From an uncultured Verrucomicrobiota bacterium (lineage in GTDB: Bacteria > Verrucomicrobiota > Verrucomicrobiia > Limisphaerales > UBA9464), in assembly GCA_903842505.1 (NCBI GenBank), contig CAIMMI010000344.1, positions 1-64,000 on the forward strand: a DNA stretch of 64,000 nt, written 5' to 3'. The notes under the pieces are model-generated. The model was not told where the DNA came from. It worked only from the letters and a program-made list of their open reading frames with translations, and did not search any database. Every line of letters starts with the position of its first letter. Position 1 is the first letter of the stretch. A program made the position numbers and the translations under genes. Positions 37,041 to 51,067 of the stretch are shown one piece after another.

Positions 37041-39419
37041 CTAGTTGGCGGCCGTTTCGGCGGAACCCAGTTTCCGGATGGTGCCGATGACTTCGGAGCG
37101 GACCTCGGTGCCGTCAGAGGCCTTGACGGAGTACTTCACGCTGAACTGATCGGCGGGCTGCAGGCCTGGGACGGTCAGGAAGACGCTTCGGCCGTCGGCC
37201 GAGACCTTTGCGGCGGTGACCTCGAGCTTGTCGTGACCCTTCTTGCCAGGGGTGGCGACGGACAGTTCGTCCGAGCCGTAGCCGCCCGAGTATCGGTAAT
37301 TCCAGAGCTCGACCGCGTAGCCGGAGGCATCCGACGCGCTGGCCGACTCGAGGGGGGAGCTGAAGGTCAGCCGGATGCCGTTCTTGGCGACGTGGGCCTT
37401 GACGGGCATGTGGACGGTCTTTCCGGTGTAGCGGACGCGGAAAAAGCCGCCATCGCGGGTGGCAGCGTTCTGCCAGCCCTTGAGGCCGCAGACGTAGAGT
37501 TGGCCGTCCTTGGGATTGAAGCGTCCGCGCATGACGCCGCTGGCGAACTTCAGGTTGAAGGGAACCATCGAGGCCTGAACATCGCCGTCGACCTGATCCA
37601 TCAGGACGCCGTAGAGCAGGCACTTGCCGTAGCTCATGAACAGGGGGGCGCCCTTCCAGGGGCCCCACTTGTCGCTGGTCACGTAGACCTGGCCACCGCT
37701 GGAGTTGTCCCACCGCATGGGCAGCCAGCAGATGGGGGTGTCGTAGGAGGTCGGGATGGGCATGTTGCCGTCCCAGCCCTTGAGCCCGGCGGCCTTGCGG
37801 GCCTCGGGATCGCTCGGATTGACGCGGATTTCGCGGCCATCCGGGTACTTCAGCGTCAGTTCCCGCTGCGCGGCCGGAACCATGCCCATGAAGGAGCCTT
37901 GCTTGACCAGGTTCAGCTTCGAGGACGGCATCCAGTGGCCTTGGTTGTCGCCGACGAGGACCGTGTCATCGGGGCCGACCGTCATGCCGTTGGGAGCGCG
38001 GAGGCCGGTGGCGAAGACCTCCATCTTCTTTCCGTCCGGGGAAACCTTCAGGATGGTGCCCTGGTGGGGCGAGCTGACGGACGGTTCCCAGGGAGCGCCC
38101 TTGGCGTAAAAGAAGTTGCCCTTGGAGTCCGTATGCAGGTCGAGAACGAACTCGTGGTAGTTCGCCGTGACGACGGTGTCGTTGTTGAAGTTCTCATACA
38201 GGTCGGCTTCCCCGTCGCCATTGAGGTCCTTGAGGCGGGTGATCTGATCGCGACCGGCGACATAGATGTCGCCTTTGACGACCTTCAGTCCCAACGGCTG
38301 GAACAGGCCCGTGGCGTAGCGCTTCCACTTCAGTTCCGAGAGGTTCTCGTTGAGTCCGGACACGATCCAGACATCGCCGTGGAAGGCGCAGATGGCTGCG
38401 CGGCCGTCCGGCAGGAAGTCAAACCCGCCCCAGAACGTCCGGGTGTTGTAGACGTTCGGGAACGGTTCGGTGATGGAGTCGACGACGTACGGGCCGTCCT
38501 CGGTTCCGGTCTTCCCTTGGGTGGTGATCGGGGTTGTCCAACGGGCGGGTCCACCCTTGGTCCAGATGGAGGGGGACTCGACCTTGACTGAGCGGAGGGC
38601 GACGAAGGTGGCGGGTGAACCGGAGGCAGAGAGCCCGACGCGATAAGCCTTGCGGGTGGCGGGCTTGCCCAGCTTCAGCAAGAGCCGACCGTCGCCAGCC
38701 GTCTGGAGGGTGGTTCCCTTGGGAAGGTCCTGTCCGGCGATCGAAAGCGATTTGCCGTTGGCCAACGCGACGGAAACGGGGCCCTGAGCGCCCTCGAGGG
38801 ACGAATTGACGGATCCCTGGACATTGTCGGCGAGGACGACCGTGACCGGTCCGGCGGCCTTCTGGAACTCGAAGGTCCGGGTAAAGACGGTCTGTCCTTC
38901 GATGACCTCCACGCCGGGTGCTTCGAGAACAACGGCCTGTCCGACACTGTACTTGAGTACGACGTGGTCCCCGTGGACGTAGACTCCCTCGTGCTGGGCC
39001 CAGTCCTTGGGAAGCGGGCCCTGATGCGTCGTGCGGGGATCGGAGGCATCGGCGTGGGAGGCAATCCAGCCCGGTAGGTTTCCGAGGCTGAATGCCGGTT
39101 CACCCTTCACGGACGGCGGCGGCGGCCACTCGATCTTCGTAAGTGTGTTGCCGAACTCCAGAAAGTCTCCCGACCATGCGGCGGCCATCCGCAGCGTATC
39201 GAGGTCGTAGATGACGTGGTTCCGTTTGTCGGCTCCGAGGGAGATGGCGAGGCCCTTCATGGCAGCGGGCCTGTCCTTCCCCAGCATCACGGTTCCGGAC
39301 CAGAAGGGTCCGCGGGCGGGTTCATCTGCCGGATTGGCGGCCTGACCCAGCCAGGTCATTCCCAGCAGCAGGAGGGATCCAGCCTGTCGCCAGATCCAGG
39401 GAGTTCGATGGTTTTGCAT
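37041..39419 (-). CDS. Large secreted beta-propeller protein, DUF6797/membrane-bound dehydrogenase-like
   Basis: MQNHRTPWIWRQAGSLLLLGMTWLGQAANPADEPARGPFWSGTVMLG...YVAGRDQITRLKDLNGDGEADLYENFNNDTVVTANYHEFVLDLHTDSKGNFFYAKG. Confidence 0.75.
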   Translation of the reverse strand: MQNHRTPWIWRQAGSLLLLGMTWLGQAANPADEPARGPFWSGTVMLGKDRPAAMKGLAISLGADKRNHVIYDLDTLRMAAAWSGDFLEFGNTLTKIEWPPPPSVKGEPAFSLGNLPGWIASHADASDPRTTHQGPLPKDWAQHEGVYVHGDHVVLKYSVGQAVVLEAPGVEVIEGQTVFTRTFEFQKAAGPVTVVLADNVQGSVNSSLEGAQGPVSVALANGKSLSIAGQDLPKGTTLQTAGDGRLLLKLGKPATRKAYRVGLSASGSPATFVALRSVKVESPSIWTKGGPARWTTPITTQGKTGTEDGPYVVDSITEPFPNVYNTRTFWGGFDFLPDGRAAICAFHGDVWIVSGLNENLSELKWKRYATGLFQPLGLKVVKGDIYVAGRDQITRLKDLNGDGEADLYENFNNDTVVTANYHEFVLDLHTDSKGNFFYAKGAPWEPSVSSPHQGTILKVSPDGKKMEVFATGLRAPNGMTVGPDDTVLVGDNQGHWMPSSKLNLVKQGSFMGMVPAAQRELTLKYPDGREIRVNPSDPEARKAAGLKGWDGNMPIPTSYDTPICWLPMRWDNSSGGQVYVTSDKWGPWKGAPLFMSYGKCLLYGVLMDQVDGDVQASMVPFNLKFASGVMRGRFNPKDGQLYVCGLKGWQNAATRDGGFFRVRYTGKTVHMPVKAHVAKNGIRLTFSSPLESASASDASGYAVELWNYRYSGGYGSDELSVATPGKKGHDKLEVTAAKVSADGRSVFLTVPGLQPADQFSVKYSVKASDGTEVRSEVIGTIRKLGSAETAAN

Positions 39420-39507
39420 GTGCTCGTGGTATCGGGAACATGCTTGGCCAACCGGGGGCAGCCGGCAAGCCATGCTTGTTCCGCTCGAGGGGATGGCTGG
39501 AAAAGGG

Positions 39508-39664
39508 ATGGGACTCCGTCGAGCCGTGTCGGAGTTTGAAGTTTTCAGTTTCAAGTTTGAAGCACCCGACCGGCCTTGAAACTTGAATCTTGGAACTCTG
39601 CAACGGCTCGTGAGGACACTCGCCTCACCCCTCGGAGTCGGGGTCGTTTCGAGGTGCGCCCGGA
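39508..39664 (+). repeat. Family R full copy (R8)
   Basis: GGGACTCCGTCGAGCC...GAAGTTTTCAGTTTCAAGTTTGAAGC...GGCCTTGAAACTTGAATCTTGGAACTC...GGCTCGTGAGGACACTCGCCTCACCCC. Confidence 0.85.
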
Positions 39665-39742
39665 ATGGGGCGCCCCCTGAATTCGGGATGGCATTCGAAC
39701 GGGGCACTCCGCAGACTGTGTCCAGTCTCAACAATTATTTGC

Positions 39743-40582
39743 ATGCGTTGTCGACGAATCCATCCCGGGCCCGCCGGTTTCACCCTGATCGAACTGCTCG
39801 TGGTGATCGCGATCATCGCAATTCTGGCAGGAATGCTCCTGCCGGCGTTGTCGAAGGCGAAGACCAAGGCTCAGGGCATCGCATGCCTCAGCAACCTCAA
39901 GCAACTGCAACTCGGGTTCCACCTGTACGCGGGGGACAACCGGGACGCCCTCGTCCAACCGGGAAACAGTGGCAATGAACTCTATTCGTGGGTTCAGGGT
40001 TGGATCGATTTCAACCCGGGCAACCCCGACAACACGAACACGACCCAACTGCTGGACCGCAAGAAGGCCGCTTTCGCGCCGTACCTTCAGAGCGCCGGGG
40101 TCTACAAGTGTCCAGCAGACCGGAGCTTCGTCACCATCCGTGGCTCTCGGCATTCCCGGGTCCGGTCCATGGGCATGAATCAGGCGATCGGGGGGCCGGG
40201 ACCGTGGCTCAAGCCGGGCGGTTCCATGGATGAGAACCAGAAGGTGTACCGGGTCTTCAAGAAGGAGTCCGACCTGTCTGGACCCGGCCCGGCAAACGTC
40301 TATGTCCTGCTGGACGAACATCCGGATTCGATCAATGCAGGCGGCTTCGCGAACACGATGGTCGAAGCGGCCAGCGGGGCCCGGATCGTTGACTTCCCGG
40401 CGAGCTACCATAATGGGGCGGCGGGCCTCTCCTTTGCAGATGGTCATGCCGAGATCCGGCGTTGGGTGGACGTGCGGACGAAGCCCCCCGCGAAGTACAA
40501 CAACAGCCTGCAGCTCAACATCGCCAGCCCCAACAACGCCGACATGATCTGGTTGTCCGAACGGACGAGCATCAAGAACTGA
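39743..40582 (+). CDS. Prepilin-type protein with H-X9-DG C-terminus
   Basis: [49 protein letters not shown]. Confidence 0.95.
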   Translation: MRCRRIHPGPAGFTLIELLVVIAIIAILAGMLLPALSKAKTKAQGIACLSNLKQLQLGFHLYAGDNRDALVQPGNSGNELYSWVQGWIDFNPGNPDNTNTTQLLDRKKAAFAPYLQSAGVYKCPADRSFVTIRGSRHSRVRSMGMNQAIGGPGPWLKPGGSMDENQKVYRVFKKESDLSGPGPANVYVLLDEHPDSINAGGFANTMVEAASGARIVDFPASYHNGAAGLSFADGHAEIRRWVDVRTKPPAKYNNSLQLNIASPNNADMIWLSERTSIKN

Positions 40583-40631
40583 GCAGGCTTCCCCCCTTTC
40601 CTTCCCTTCACGTCGACGATCCGGACCCGCC

Positions 40632-41441
<810 letters not shown>

Positions 41442-41601
41442 GGACCGATCGGCCATTTCGGCTGTTCACGGGCGGCACATCCGTTCGGGAAGTCGTGCCG
41501 AGCCTGCCGGCGTCGTCGCAGCCGCCCATCCCCCCCGCCAAACACTTTGACGGTAATCCCTCCGTTTCCTAGCTTCCCGCCCGCTCGCAATAAGGCCTTT
41601 C

Positions 41602-44685
<3,084 letters not shown>

Positions 44686-44885
44686 GGTGTATCGGCAACC
44701 TGCCCCCAACGAGGGGCGGGTGTCGTCACGAGCCGATCTTGGCCTTGGCTGGGGGGCGGGGTTGCCAGAAGCGCATCCGTCGCCAACCCGTTTTGCGTGG
44801 GGGCTTCACCTGAGTGGCCATATCCGTCGTTCTCATCGGCGGGCATTCTGATACAAGCTGGCCCAACCTCCGAACTCACCCAGCC

Positions 44886-46889
44886 ATGCTGACCCCCGAA
44901 ACCGCCGCTCTTGCCCTCGCGATCGCACGTGGCCTCATCAAGCTCGCCGGCCGCATGGATGCCCTCGTGGCGGAGGCGGCCGCGGTGGACGGGCCGTTGC
45001 TCATCCCGCTGCCGCCCTTCGTCCCCGGTCCGCCGTATTCGGCCATGGTCAAGGAGCTGAGGAAGGTGGAGACCGGGACGGCGAATCTCTCGCCGGATCC
45101 GCTCCGATCGTTCCGGAAGGCCCTGAACGAAACCCTCGCCGAGGCGGCCGCCGCAACCGATGACCAGCTCTATGGCAAGCTTCTCGGCTTCTACCGGAAG
45201 GTGGCCCCCGCCAAGGCGGACCCAGCCCCCATCGACCCGAACCAGGAATACCTCAAGGAACTCCGCCGTCGGCTCGGCACCCTGAACTGGGAGGATCCGG
45301 ATCTCCTCCAGGCCGCCTTCGTCGTGTCGGCGGGTCGCGACCGTCGCGAAGTCGGTTATGCCGCCCGGCTCGGCCTGCTCATCGTCGATGTCCTTGCCGA
45401 GTTCGGTGCGGAGAACACGGGATTGTTCGTCCGCGACCCCAAGGTCGCCGAGCTCGTGTCCGCCGTACTGACGCGATTCGCGAAGCCCGAGCTGGAGACC
45501 TTCGAGCAGTGGAGTCCGTTCCTGCGTCACGCCCTGAGCTCGACCCTCAATGGCATGCTCGACGCCCGGGGCGCCATCCAGGGCCACAGTGCCTGGCTCG
45601 ATGCGGTTCTCGTGGCGCTGGCCCGTGCCCGGGACAAGGCGTCCCAGCCGGATGATTTCCTCGTGGGCCTGCTCCAGGGTGATGGCTACCGCGTCCTCAT
45701 TACGGAAGGCCTGCGAACCGCCGCGGAAAAGCTGGGCGACGCCGGCGCGGATCGATTCGGCGCCATCGTCTCCGACGTCCTTCTGGTCGCTGTTCCCATG
45801 GTGGAAGCGGACGATGCGGGATTCGGTGAGTTCTTCCGCGCTCATTGGGCGGACCTGATGCGGGCTGGCGTCCACTCGGTCGTCGAGCACGGGCCGGAGC
45901 TCCTTGCGTCGACGTCGCCCATCCTTCGCGAAACGTTGATCGGGATGCTCTCGGCCGTGGCGGCCTCCGACGAGGATGTCTCCGTCCTGTCGAGCGACAC
46001 GGTTTTGCGGATGGCGGAGGGTGCCCTCGCGGCCGTGGCCTCCAATCCCGACTTGCTCAAGGCCTCCATCCGGGAGCCTTGGTTGGCTGCGTTGGTCGGA
46101 TCCGTTGCCGGCACCCTTTCCAACCGAACGATCCGGGAGATGTTCAGCCCGCACGGGCTTGAATCGATCGTCCAGGAGGCGCTCCGGACCTTTGCCGCCC
46201 ATCCGGAGCTGATCCTGCCGCAGGACGAGGGTGTCGCATTCGATATCGTCGCCTCGATCCTGAAGGCTGTTGCCAAGGCCGAAAGCCTGGCGCTGCGACC
46301 GCTCGCGACCGCGTCCGTTACCGCCGCCCTCGAAGGTCTGACCCGTCATCCGGAGTTGGTCGGTTCGGAGTACGGCACCTATGTCTCGGCCACGGCAGGA
46401 GCGCTGGCGAAGCGGGTCGCGGCCCGGTCGATCTCCAGTGTCCAGGCGGCCGACCTGGCGAAGGTCATCGTCGATACGACCCTGCGGAATCCGACGCTGT
46501 TCGCACGTTGGAAGGACGATGTAGCGACCCGGGTTGTCGAGACGGTGTTGGCGGCAACGGGTGGGGATCCGCAGCGTCTGGTTGCGGGGACTGCAGAGGT
46601 GGAGTTGACGCGACGCGTCCTGGTGGCTTTCGCGCGGCACGGAATGGGTTTCGTGGAGAATCGGACACTCCAGGACCTCGTGGCTCAACTGGCGAAGGTT
46701 CTGGAGTCTGGACTCGCGCGCGCCGGCAAGGAGTTGGGCCGTCGCCTGGACCATCCGGAGGTTCCGGTCGTGATTGGGGAACTCGTCGTGAAGCTGCTCC
46801 GCGGCGAGCTGGGGGACATCGATCCGGAGAGCGAGAATTTCAAGAAGGCGTTCAGCGCACTGGCGGATTCCCTGCCGGGGCGCGCCTGA
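44886..46889 (+). CDS. Large hypothetical alpha-helical protein (about 667 aa)
   Basis: Long ORF with coding-like composition and no recognised motif; 24 bp upstream of a lipoprotein gene. Confidence 0.75.
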   Translation: MLTPETAALALAIARGLIKLAGRMDALVAEAAAVDGPLLIPLPPFVPGPPYSAMVKELRKVETGTANLSPDPLRSFRKALNETLAEAAAATDDQLYGKLLGFYRKVAPAKADPAPIDPNQEYLKELRRRLGTLNWEDPDLLQAAFVVSAGRDRREVGYAARLGLLIVDVLAEFGAENTGLFVRDPKVAELVSAVLTRFAKPELETFEQWSPFLRHALSSTLNGMLDARGAIQGHSAWLDAVLVALARARDKASQPDDFLVGLLQGDGYRVLITEGLRTAAEKLGDAGADRFGAIVSDVLLVAVPMVEADDAGFGEFFRAHWADLMRAGVHSVVEHGPELLASTSPILRETLIGMLSAVAASDEDVSVLSSDTVLRMAEGALAAVASNPDLLKASIREPWLAALVGSVAGTLSNRTIREMFSPHGLESIVQEALRTFAAHPELILPQDEGVAFDIVASILKAVAKAESLALRPLATASVTAALEGLTRHPELVGSEYGTYVSATAGALAKRVAARSISSVQAADLAKVIVDTTLRNPTLFARWKDDVATRVVETVLAATGGDPQRLVAGTAEVELTRRVLVAFARHGMGFVENRTLQDLVAQLAKVLESGLARAGKELGRRLDHPEVPVVIGELVVKLLRGELGDIDPESENFKKAFSALADSLPGRA

Positions 46890-46913
46890 GGAAATCCATC
46901 CCCGACTCCCTTC

Positions 46914-47762
46914 ATGCAACCCAATCATTCAAACTTCGCGATCCGCAGTACCCGTCGGGTCTGGACCGGCGTGTTTGCACTCCTGGTGGCCATGTTTCTG
47001 GCCTCCGGCTGCGCTTCCACCCGCCAGGTTCGTGAGATCGTTGCCAATTCGAACGCATCAGCACTTCAAGCGACCCTGGGCGTCTCCGACTTCGGGAGCA
47101 GGCCGCCGCCGGGCGTCGATCCCATCCAGGCGATCGACATCTTCATCAGCGGTCACACCAACCAACCGAAGACGGTGGCGGCGCTTCGGATCCGACAGGC
47201 CATGCTGTTGCTGGGACAGAAGCGCTTCAACCTGGCCGAGGCCGCGTTCAACGAAGCTCGCCCCGAGCACCTCGTTTCCGCGCGCGACATCGCGCTCAAA
47301 CGGTTGGCCGGCGATCTCGTCTGGTATCATCGCAACAGCACGAACTCGTCCCTCGACAGTGCCCGGGCCGAAACGGCCCTGGCTGCATTCTTCTCGGTCA
47401 CCTCGGACCTCGCCGCCTCGGTTCGGCAGGGTGCCGTCGAAAACGAAGAAGTCCGGGATCGCCTCTCCGAGATCCGGACCCAACTCGCGCTGACCCTCGC
47501 CAAGCGAGCCCCCACCGACGAACTCCGCCGCCAGCGGATCGAGGAAGCCATCAACACCCACGCATCCAACTGCCTGTCGGCCGCCGACACGGCCGCCATC
47601 CGGAGCGAGGCTGCGTGGAGCGATCCGGCCATCACCGCCGCCATCAAACGACGCGCGGGCGCCGTCACACCCATCGCCGAGGCTCGGCGCCTCTCCGCCG
47701 ACCTGAACCCGAAACCCCGGTTTCAATCGCCGGATCTCCAGTTCCTCATCACCGGGCCGTAA
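46914..47762 (+). CDS. Hypothetical lipoprotein
   Basis: TM and lipobox VWTGVFALLVAMFLASGCASTRQ. Confidence 0.8.
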   Translation: MQPNHSNFAIRSTRRVWTGVFALLVAMFLASGCASTRQVREIVANSNASALQATLGVSDFGSRPPPGVDPIQAIDIFISGHTNQPKTVAALRIRQAMLLLGQKRFNLAEAAFNEARPEHLVSARDIALKRLAGDLVWYHRNSTNSSLDSARAETALAAFFSVTSDLAASVRQGAVENEEVRDRLSEIRTQLALTLAKRAPTDELRRQRIEEAINTHASNCLSAADTAAIRSEAAWSDPAITAAIKRRAGAVTPIAEARRLSADLNPKPRFQSPDLQFLITGP

Positions 47763-47850
47763 TCCGACTGGAACCGATCGAACCGTCGCGGGAGGCCCCC
47801 GGATGTCCGGCCGCCCGGGATCCCCCTTGCCGCATGCCCGGCGTCCCGGG

Positions 47851-48942
47851 ATGCTCGCCGCGTATTCCTTGAGGACACTGCATCTCCATCTGCTTCGACA
47901 GACCGTGGCCACGCTGCTGGTTACGGTGGCGGTCTTCACCTTCATCCTGTTGCTCGGAAACGTGCTCAAGGACGTCCTCGACCTGTTGGCCAGCGGTCGG
48001 GCAACACCCTCGATCGTGATGCGGGCGATCCTCCTGCTGATCCCGTTCGCCGTGGCGTTCGCGCTGCCCATCGGGATGCTCACAGCTTCGTTGCTGGTGT
48101 TTGGGCGGTTGAGTGCCGACGGCGAGATCACGGCCATCCGTTCCGGCGGGATCAGCCTGGTGGCCGCCGCCGCCCCGGTGGTCGGGTTGAGCGTGCTCTT
48201 GAGTGGCGTCTGCGGATGGTTCAACGGCTACGTGGCACCGGCCAGCCGGGTTGCCTTCAAGCAACTGCAACAAGAGGCCATCCGGGCCAAGGGCTTCGCC
48301 GGCTTCGCCTCGGGGCGTTACCTGGATTTTGGATCGCTCACCCTCTACGCGAGGGAAGCTTCCGGGACCAATCTGAGCGAGGTGTTGGTGTATCAGGTTG
48401 TGGGCGGACGCCGGATGCTCGACCTGTGGGCCCCGGAGGCGAACTTCAGTCTGGATTCGAACGGCTGGCCGAATCACCTGACACTCCGGAACGCCCAAGG
48501 CCTGGCGCAGCTGAATCCGATCTACGCCGCCGAATGGTCGACGAACCTGACGTTGCTCAGGCCCGACGCGTTGGTGACGCCGAAGCCTTCGGAAATGACC
48601 TTCCCGCAGTTGCGCACCGAGCTGGAGCGACGCCGTGGGGCCGGTGAGCCGGTGACGCCGATCCTCGTGCAGTTGCATCGTCAGGTCGCCTTCAGCTTCG
48701 CCTGTGTCGGCTTCACGATGGTCGGCATCCCGTTGGGCCTGCGCGCGCATCGGCGCGAGACGAACATCGGACTGGCGATCGCCCTGGCTCTCCTGTTCGC
48801 TTACTACGCCTTCATCATCCTCGGCCAAGCCCTCGAGACGCGGGAGGCGGCGTGGCCCCATCTGATCCTCTGGATCCCGAACTTCCTCTTCCAGGGCGTC
48901 GGCGCCTGGATGCTCTACCGCGCCGACCAGGGCCCCCGTTGA
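47851..48942 (+). CDS. LptF/LptG family permease
   Basis: YSLRTLHLHLLRQTVATLLVTVAVFTFILLLGNVLKDVLDLL...GEITAIRSGGISL...SFACVGFTMVGIPLGLRAHRRE. Confidence 0.9.
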   Translation: MLAAYSLRTLHLHLLRQTVATLLVTVAVFTFILLLGNVLKDVLDLLASGRATPSIVMRAILLLIPFAVAFALPIGMLTASLLVFGRLSADGEITAIRSGGISLVAAAAPVVGLSVLLSGVCGWFNGYVAPASRVAFKQLQQEAIRAKGFAGFASGRYLDFGSLTLYAREASGTNLSEVLVYQVVGGRRMLDLWAPEANFSLDSNGWPNHLTLRNAQGLAQLNPIYAAEWSTNLTLLRPDALVTPKPSEMTFPQLRTELERRRGAGEPVTPILVQLHRQVAFSFACVGFTMVGIPLGLRAHRRETNIGLAIALALLFAYYAFIILGQALETREAAWPHLILWIPNFLFQGVGAWMLYRADQGPR

Positions 48943-48966
48943 TTTCCTGCGAACCGAAATCCATCC

Positions 48967-49638
48967 ATGAACCTGACCTTCCCGGAACCTTGGTGCACTC
49001 GGCTTCAGTCCACCGGAGCTGTTGCCGTCGTCATCATCGATGAACCGCGCCACGCCGAACCGTTGGCTGCGGCGCTGCTCGAAGGCGGTATCGACCTGAT
49101 CGAGCTCACCCTGCGTACGCCCTCTGCCCTCGAAGGTATCCGTCGTATCCGACAAGCGTTTCCGACGGTGGGCATCGGCGCAGGAACATTGCTCGAACCC
49201 GCCCAGGTCCAGGCGGCCGTCGAAGCGGGTGCGACCTTCGGCGTGGCGCCCGGACTCAACCCGGACGTCGTCCGCGCTGCCCGGGATTGCGGCCTGCCCT
49301 TCGCCCCGGGCGTGTGCACGCCATCCGAGATCGAGCGGGCGCTGGGCCTCGGTTGCGGGTTGTTGAAGTACTTTCCTGCGGAAACCCTCGGTGGCGCGCG
49401 CCACCTGCGCATCACGACATCGCCGTTTTCGCACCTGGGTGTCCGGTACATGCCGCTCGGCGGCATCACGCTCCAGACGGCCGAATCCTACCTGCGCGAA
49501 CCTTCCGTCATCGCCCTGGGCGGATCCTGGATCGCGCCCCGGGAACTGATCACCGGCGGCAACTGGGGATTGATCCGCGAGAATGCCCGGGCCGTCCGGG
49601 AGATGGTCGACAACCTCCGCAAGCCCCGCACCGCATGA
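48967..49638 (+). CDS. KDPG/KHG aldolase family protein
   Basis: IDLIELTLRTPSALEGIRRIRQAFPTVGIGAGTLLEPAQVQAAVEAGATFGVAPGLNPDVV...GCGLLKYFPAETLGG. Confidence 0.93.
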   Translation: MNLTFPEPWCTRLQSTGAVAVVIIDEPRHAEPLAAALLEGGIDLIELTLRTPSALEGIRRIRQAFPTVGIGAGTLLEPAQVQAAVEAGATFGVAPGLNPDVVRAARDCGLPFAPGVCTPSEIERALGLGCGLLKYFPAETLGGARHLRITTSPFSHLGVRYMPLGGITLQTAESYLREPSVIALGGSWIAPRELITGGNWGLIRENARAVREMVDNLRKPRTA

Positions 49639-50729
49639 AGCCCATTGTTGCCTTTGGCGAGATCATGGGCCGGGTCGCCATGCCCGGCTTCCGCCGGTTC
49701 AGCCAGTGCATGCCCGGCAACGTCGAGTTCGAGTTCGCCGGTGCCGAGGCCAACGTCGTCCGCTCCCTCGCCGATCTTGGTCTTCCGACCGCCTTCGTCA
49801 CGGCCCTTCCCCAGAACGAGCTGGGCGACGCCTGCATCGCCAGCCTCCGCAGCAACGGCGTCGATACGCGCCACATCCTGCGTCCCGAGGCCGGGCGGCT
49901 TGGGTTGTACTTCCTCGAGAAGGGTGCCGCCCAACGCGCCGGCACCGTGGTCTATGACCGCGAAGGGAGCTCGATCGCCGTGACGCCCGCTTCGGCCTAT
50001 CCCTGGAAGGAGATCCTCTCGGACGCGGGCTGGCTGCACCTCACCGGGATCACCCCTGCGCTCTCGGCCGCCGCCGCCGCCGCCAACCTCGCCGCCGCCC
50101 GCACCGCCCACGAACTCGGCGTTCCCGTTTCCTGCGACCTGAACTTCCGCTCGAAGCTCTTCCGCTGGGAATCCGGCACCGCCCCGCGCTCTCTCGCCAA
50201 CCGTCTGATGCGCGAGGTCCTGCCTTTCGCCACCCACTTCGTCGGTGGACGCGAGGACGCCGCCGAGATGATGGGAATCCGCCCCCGCACGCCGCCGGCG
50301 TCCGGCGATGCTCCCGACCTGAACGCCACGCTCGACGTCGCGCGCCAGTTGCACGAGCTGTTCCCGAACCTTCGCACGATCGCGATCACGCTCCGGCAGA
50401 CGGTGACGGCGTCGCACCATCTGTGGGGTGGCTTTCTCTACGACACCGCCAGCGCCCAGGCCTTCCACGCACCGGTCGCGCAGGATGGTTCGTTCGCTCC
50501 CTACGCCATCACCCATATCGTCGACCGCGTGGGCACCGGCGACGCTTTCTCCGCCGGGCTGCTCTTCTGCCTCAACACGCCCGGCATGGATTCACCAGAG
50601 ACCGCCCTCCGCTTCGCCACCGCCGCTTCCTGCCTCGCCCACTCCATTGAAGGCGACGCCAACCGCTGCACCCGTGCCGAGATCGAAGCGCTGATGAGCG
50701 GCAGTGGTTCGTTCCGGGTGCGGAGGTAA
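49635..50729 (+). CDS. PfkB family sugar kinase (2-keto-3-deoxygluconate kinase-like)
   Basis: ATGA overlap with the aldolase; MKPIVAFGEIMGRV...GNVEFEFAGAEANVVRSLADLG...ITHIVDRVGTGDAFSAGLLF. Confidence 0.92.
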   Translation: MKPIVAFGEIMGRVAMPGFRRFSQCMPGNVEFEFAGAEANVVRSLADLGLPTAFVTALPQNELGDACIASLRSNGVDTRHILRPEAGRLGLYFLEKGAAQRAGTVVYDREGSSIAVTPASAYPWKEILSDAGWLHLTGITPALSAAAAAANLAAARTAHELGVPVSCDLNFRSKLFRWESGTAPRSLANRLMREVLPFATHFVGGREDAAEMMGIRPRTPPASGDAPDLNATLDVARQLHELFPNLRTIAITLRQTVTASHHLWGGFLYDTASAQAFHAPVAQDGSFAPYAITHIVDRVGTGDAFSAGLLFCLNTPGMDSPETALRFATAASCLAHSIEGDANRCTRAEIEALMSGSGSFRVRR

Positions 50730-50756
50730 AGGCACCCTTCATCCCCTGCATGAAGC

Positions 50757-50830
50757 GGGGCGGCGACGTCCTCGTCGCCTTTGGAAAGGGCATGGGAGGG
50801 CAACGAGGACGTTGCCGTCCCGTTCCAGAT
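50757..50830 (+). repeat. Twin-hairpin repeat, family F2, copy 2
   Basis: GGCGACGTCCTCGTCGCC (50762-50779) and GGCAACGAGGACGTTGCC (50799-50816). Confidence 0.8.
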
Positions 50831-50899
50831 GCTGGTGGCGTACCCGAACGCCGACTCGAAGGTGCCGGAGAAAGTCCGCAACGCACTTCAGGACGCGCC

Positions 50900-51003
50900 A
50901 TTGAAAGTTTGAAGCCGGAGCCGGCCTTGAAACTTGGGACTCCCCGACCGGCTCGTGAGGACACTCGCCCCACCTTGCACTGTGGTCCGTGTCAAGGGGC
51001 GCC
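50900..51003 (+). repeat. Family R partial copy (internal module + one arm, R9)
   Basis: TTGAAAGTTTGAAGCCGGAGCCGGCCTTGAAACTTGGGACTCCCCGACCGGCTCGTGAGGACACTCGCCCCACC. Confidence 0.8.
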
Positions 51004-51067
51004 GTTCCCCCACTCCAACCCGGATCAAAACTTGAAACTGGGCGGTCTGGCCACATGCTCTGTCACG

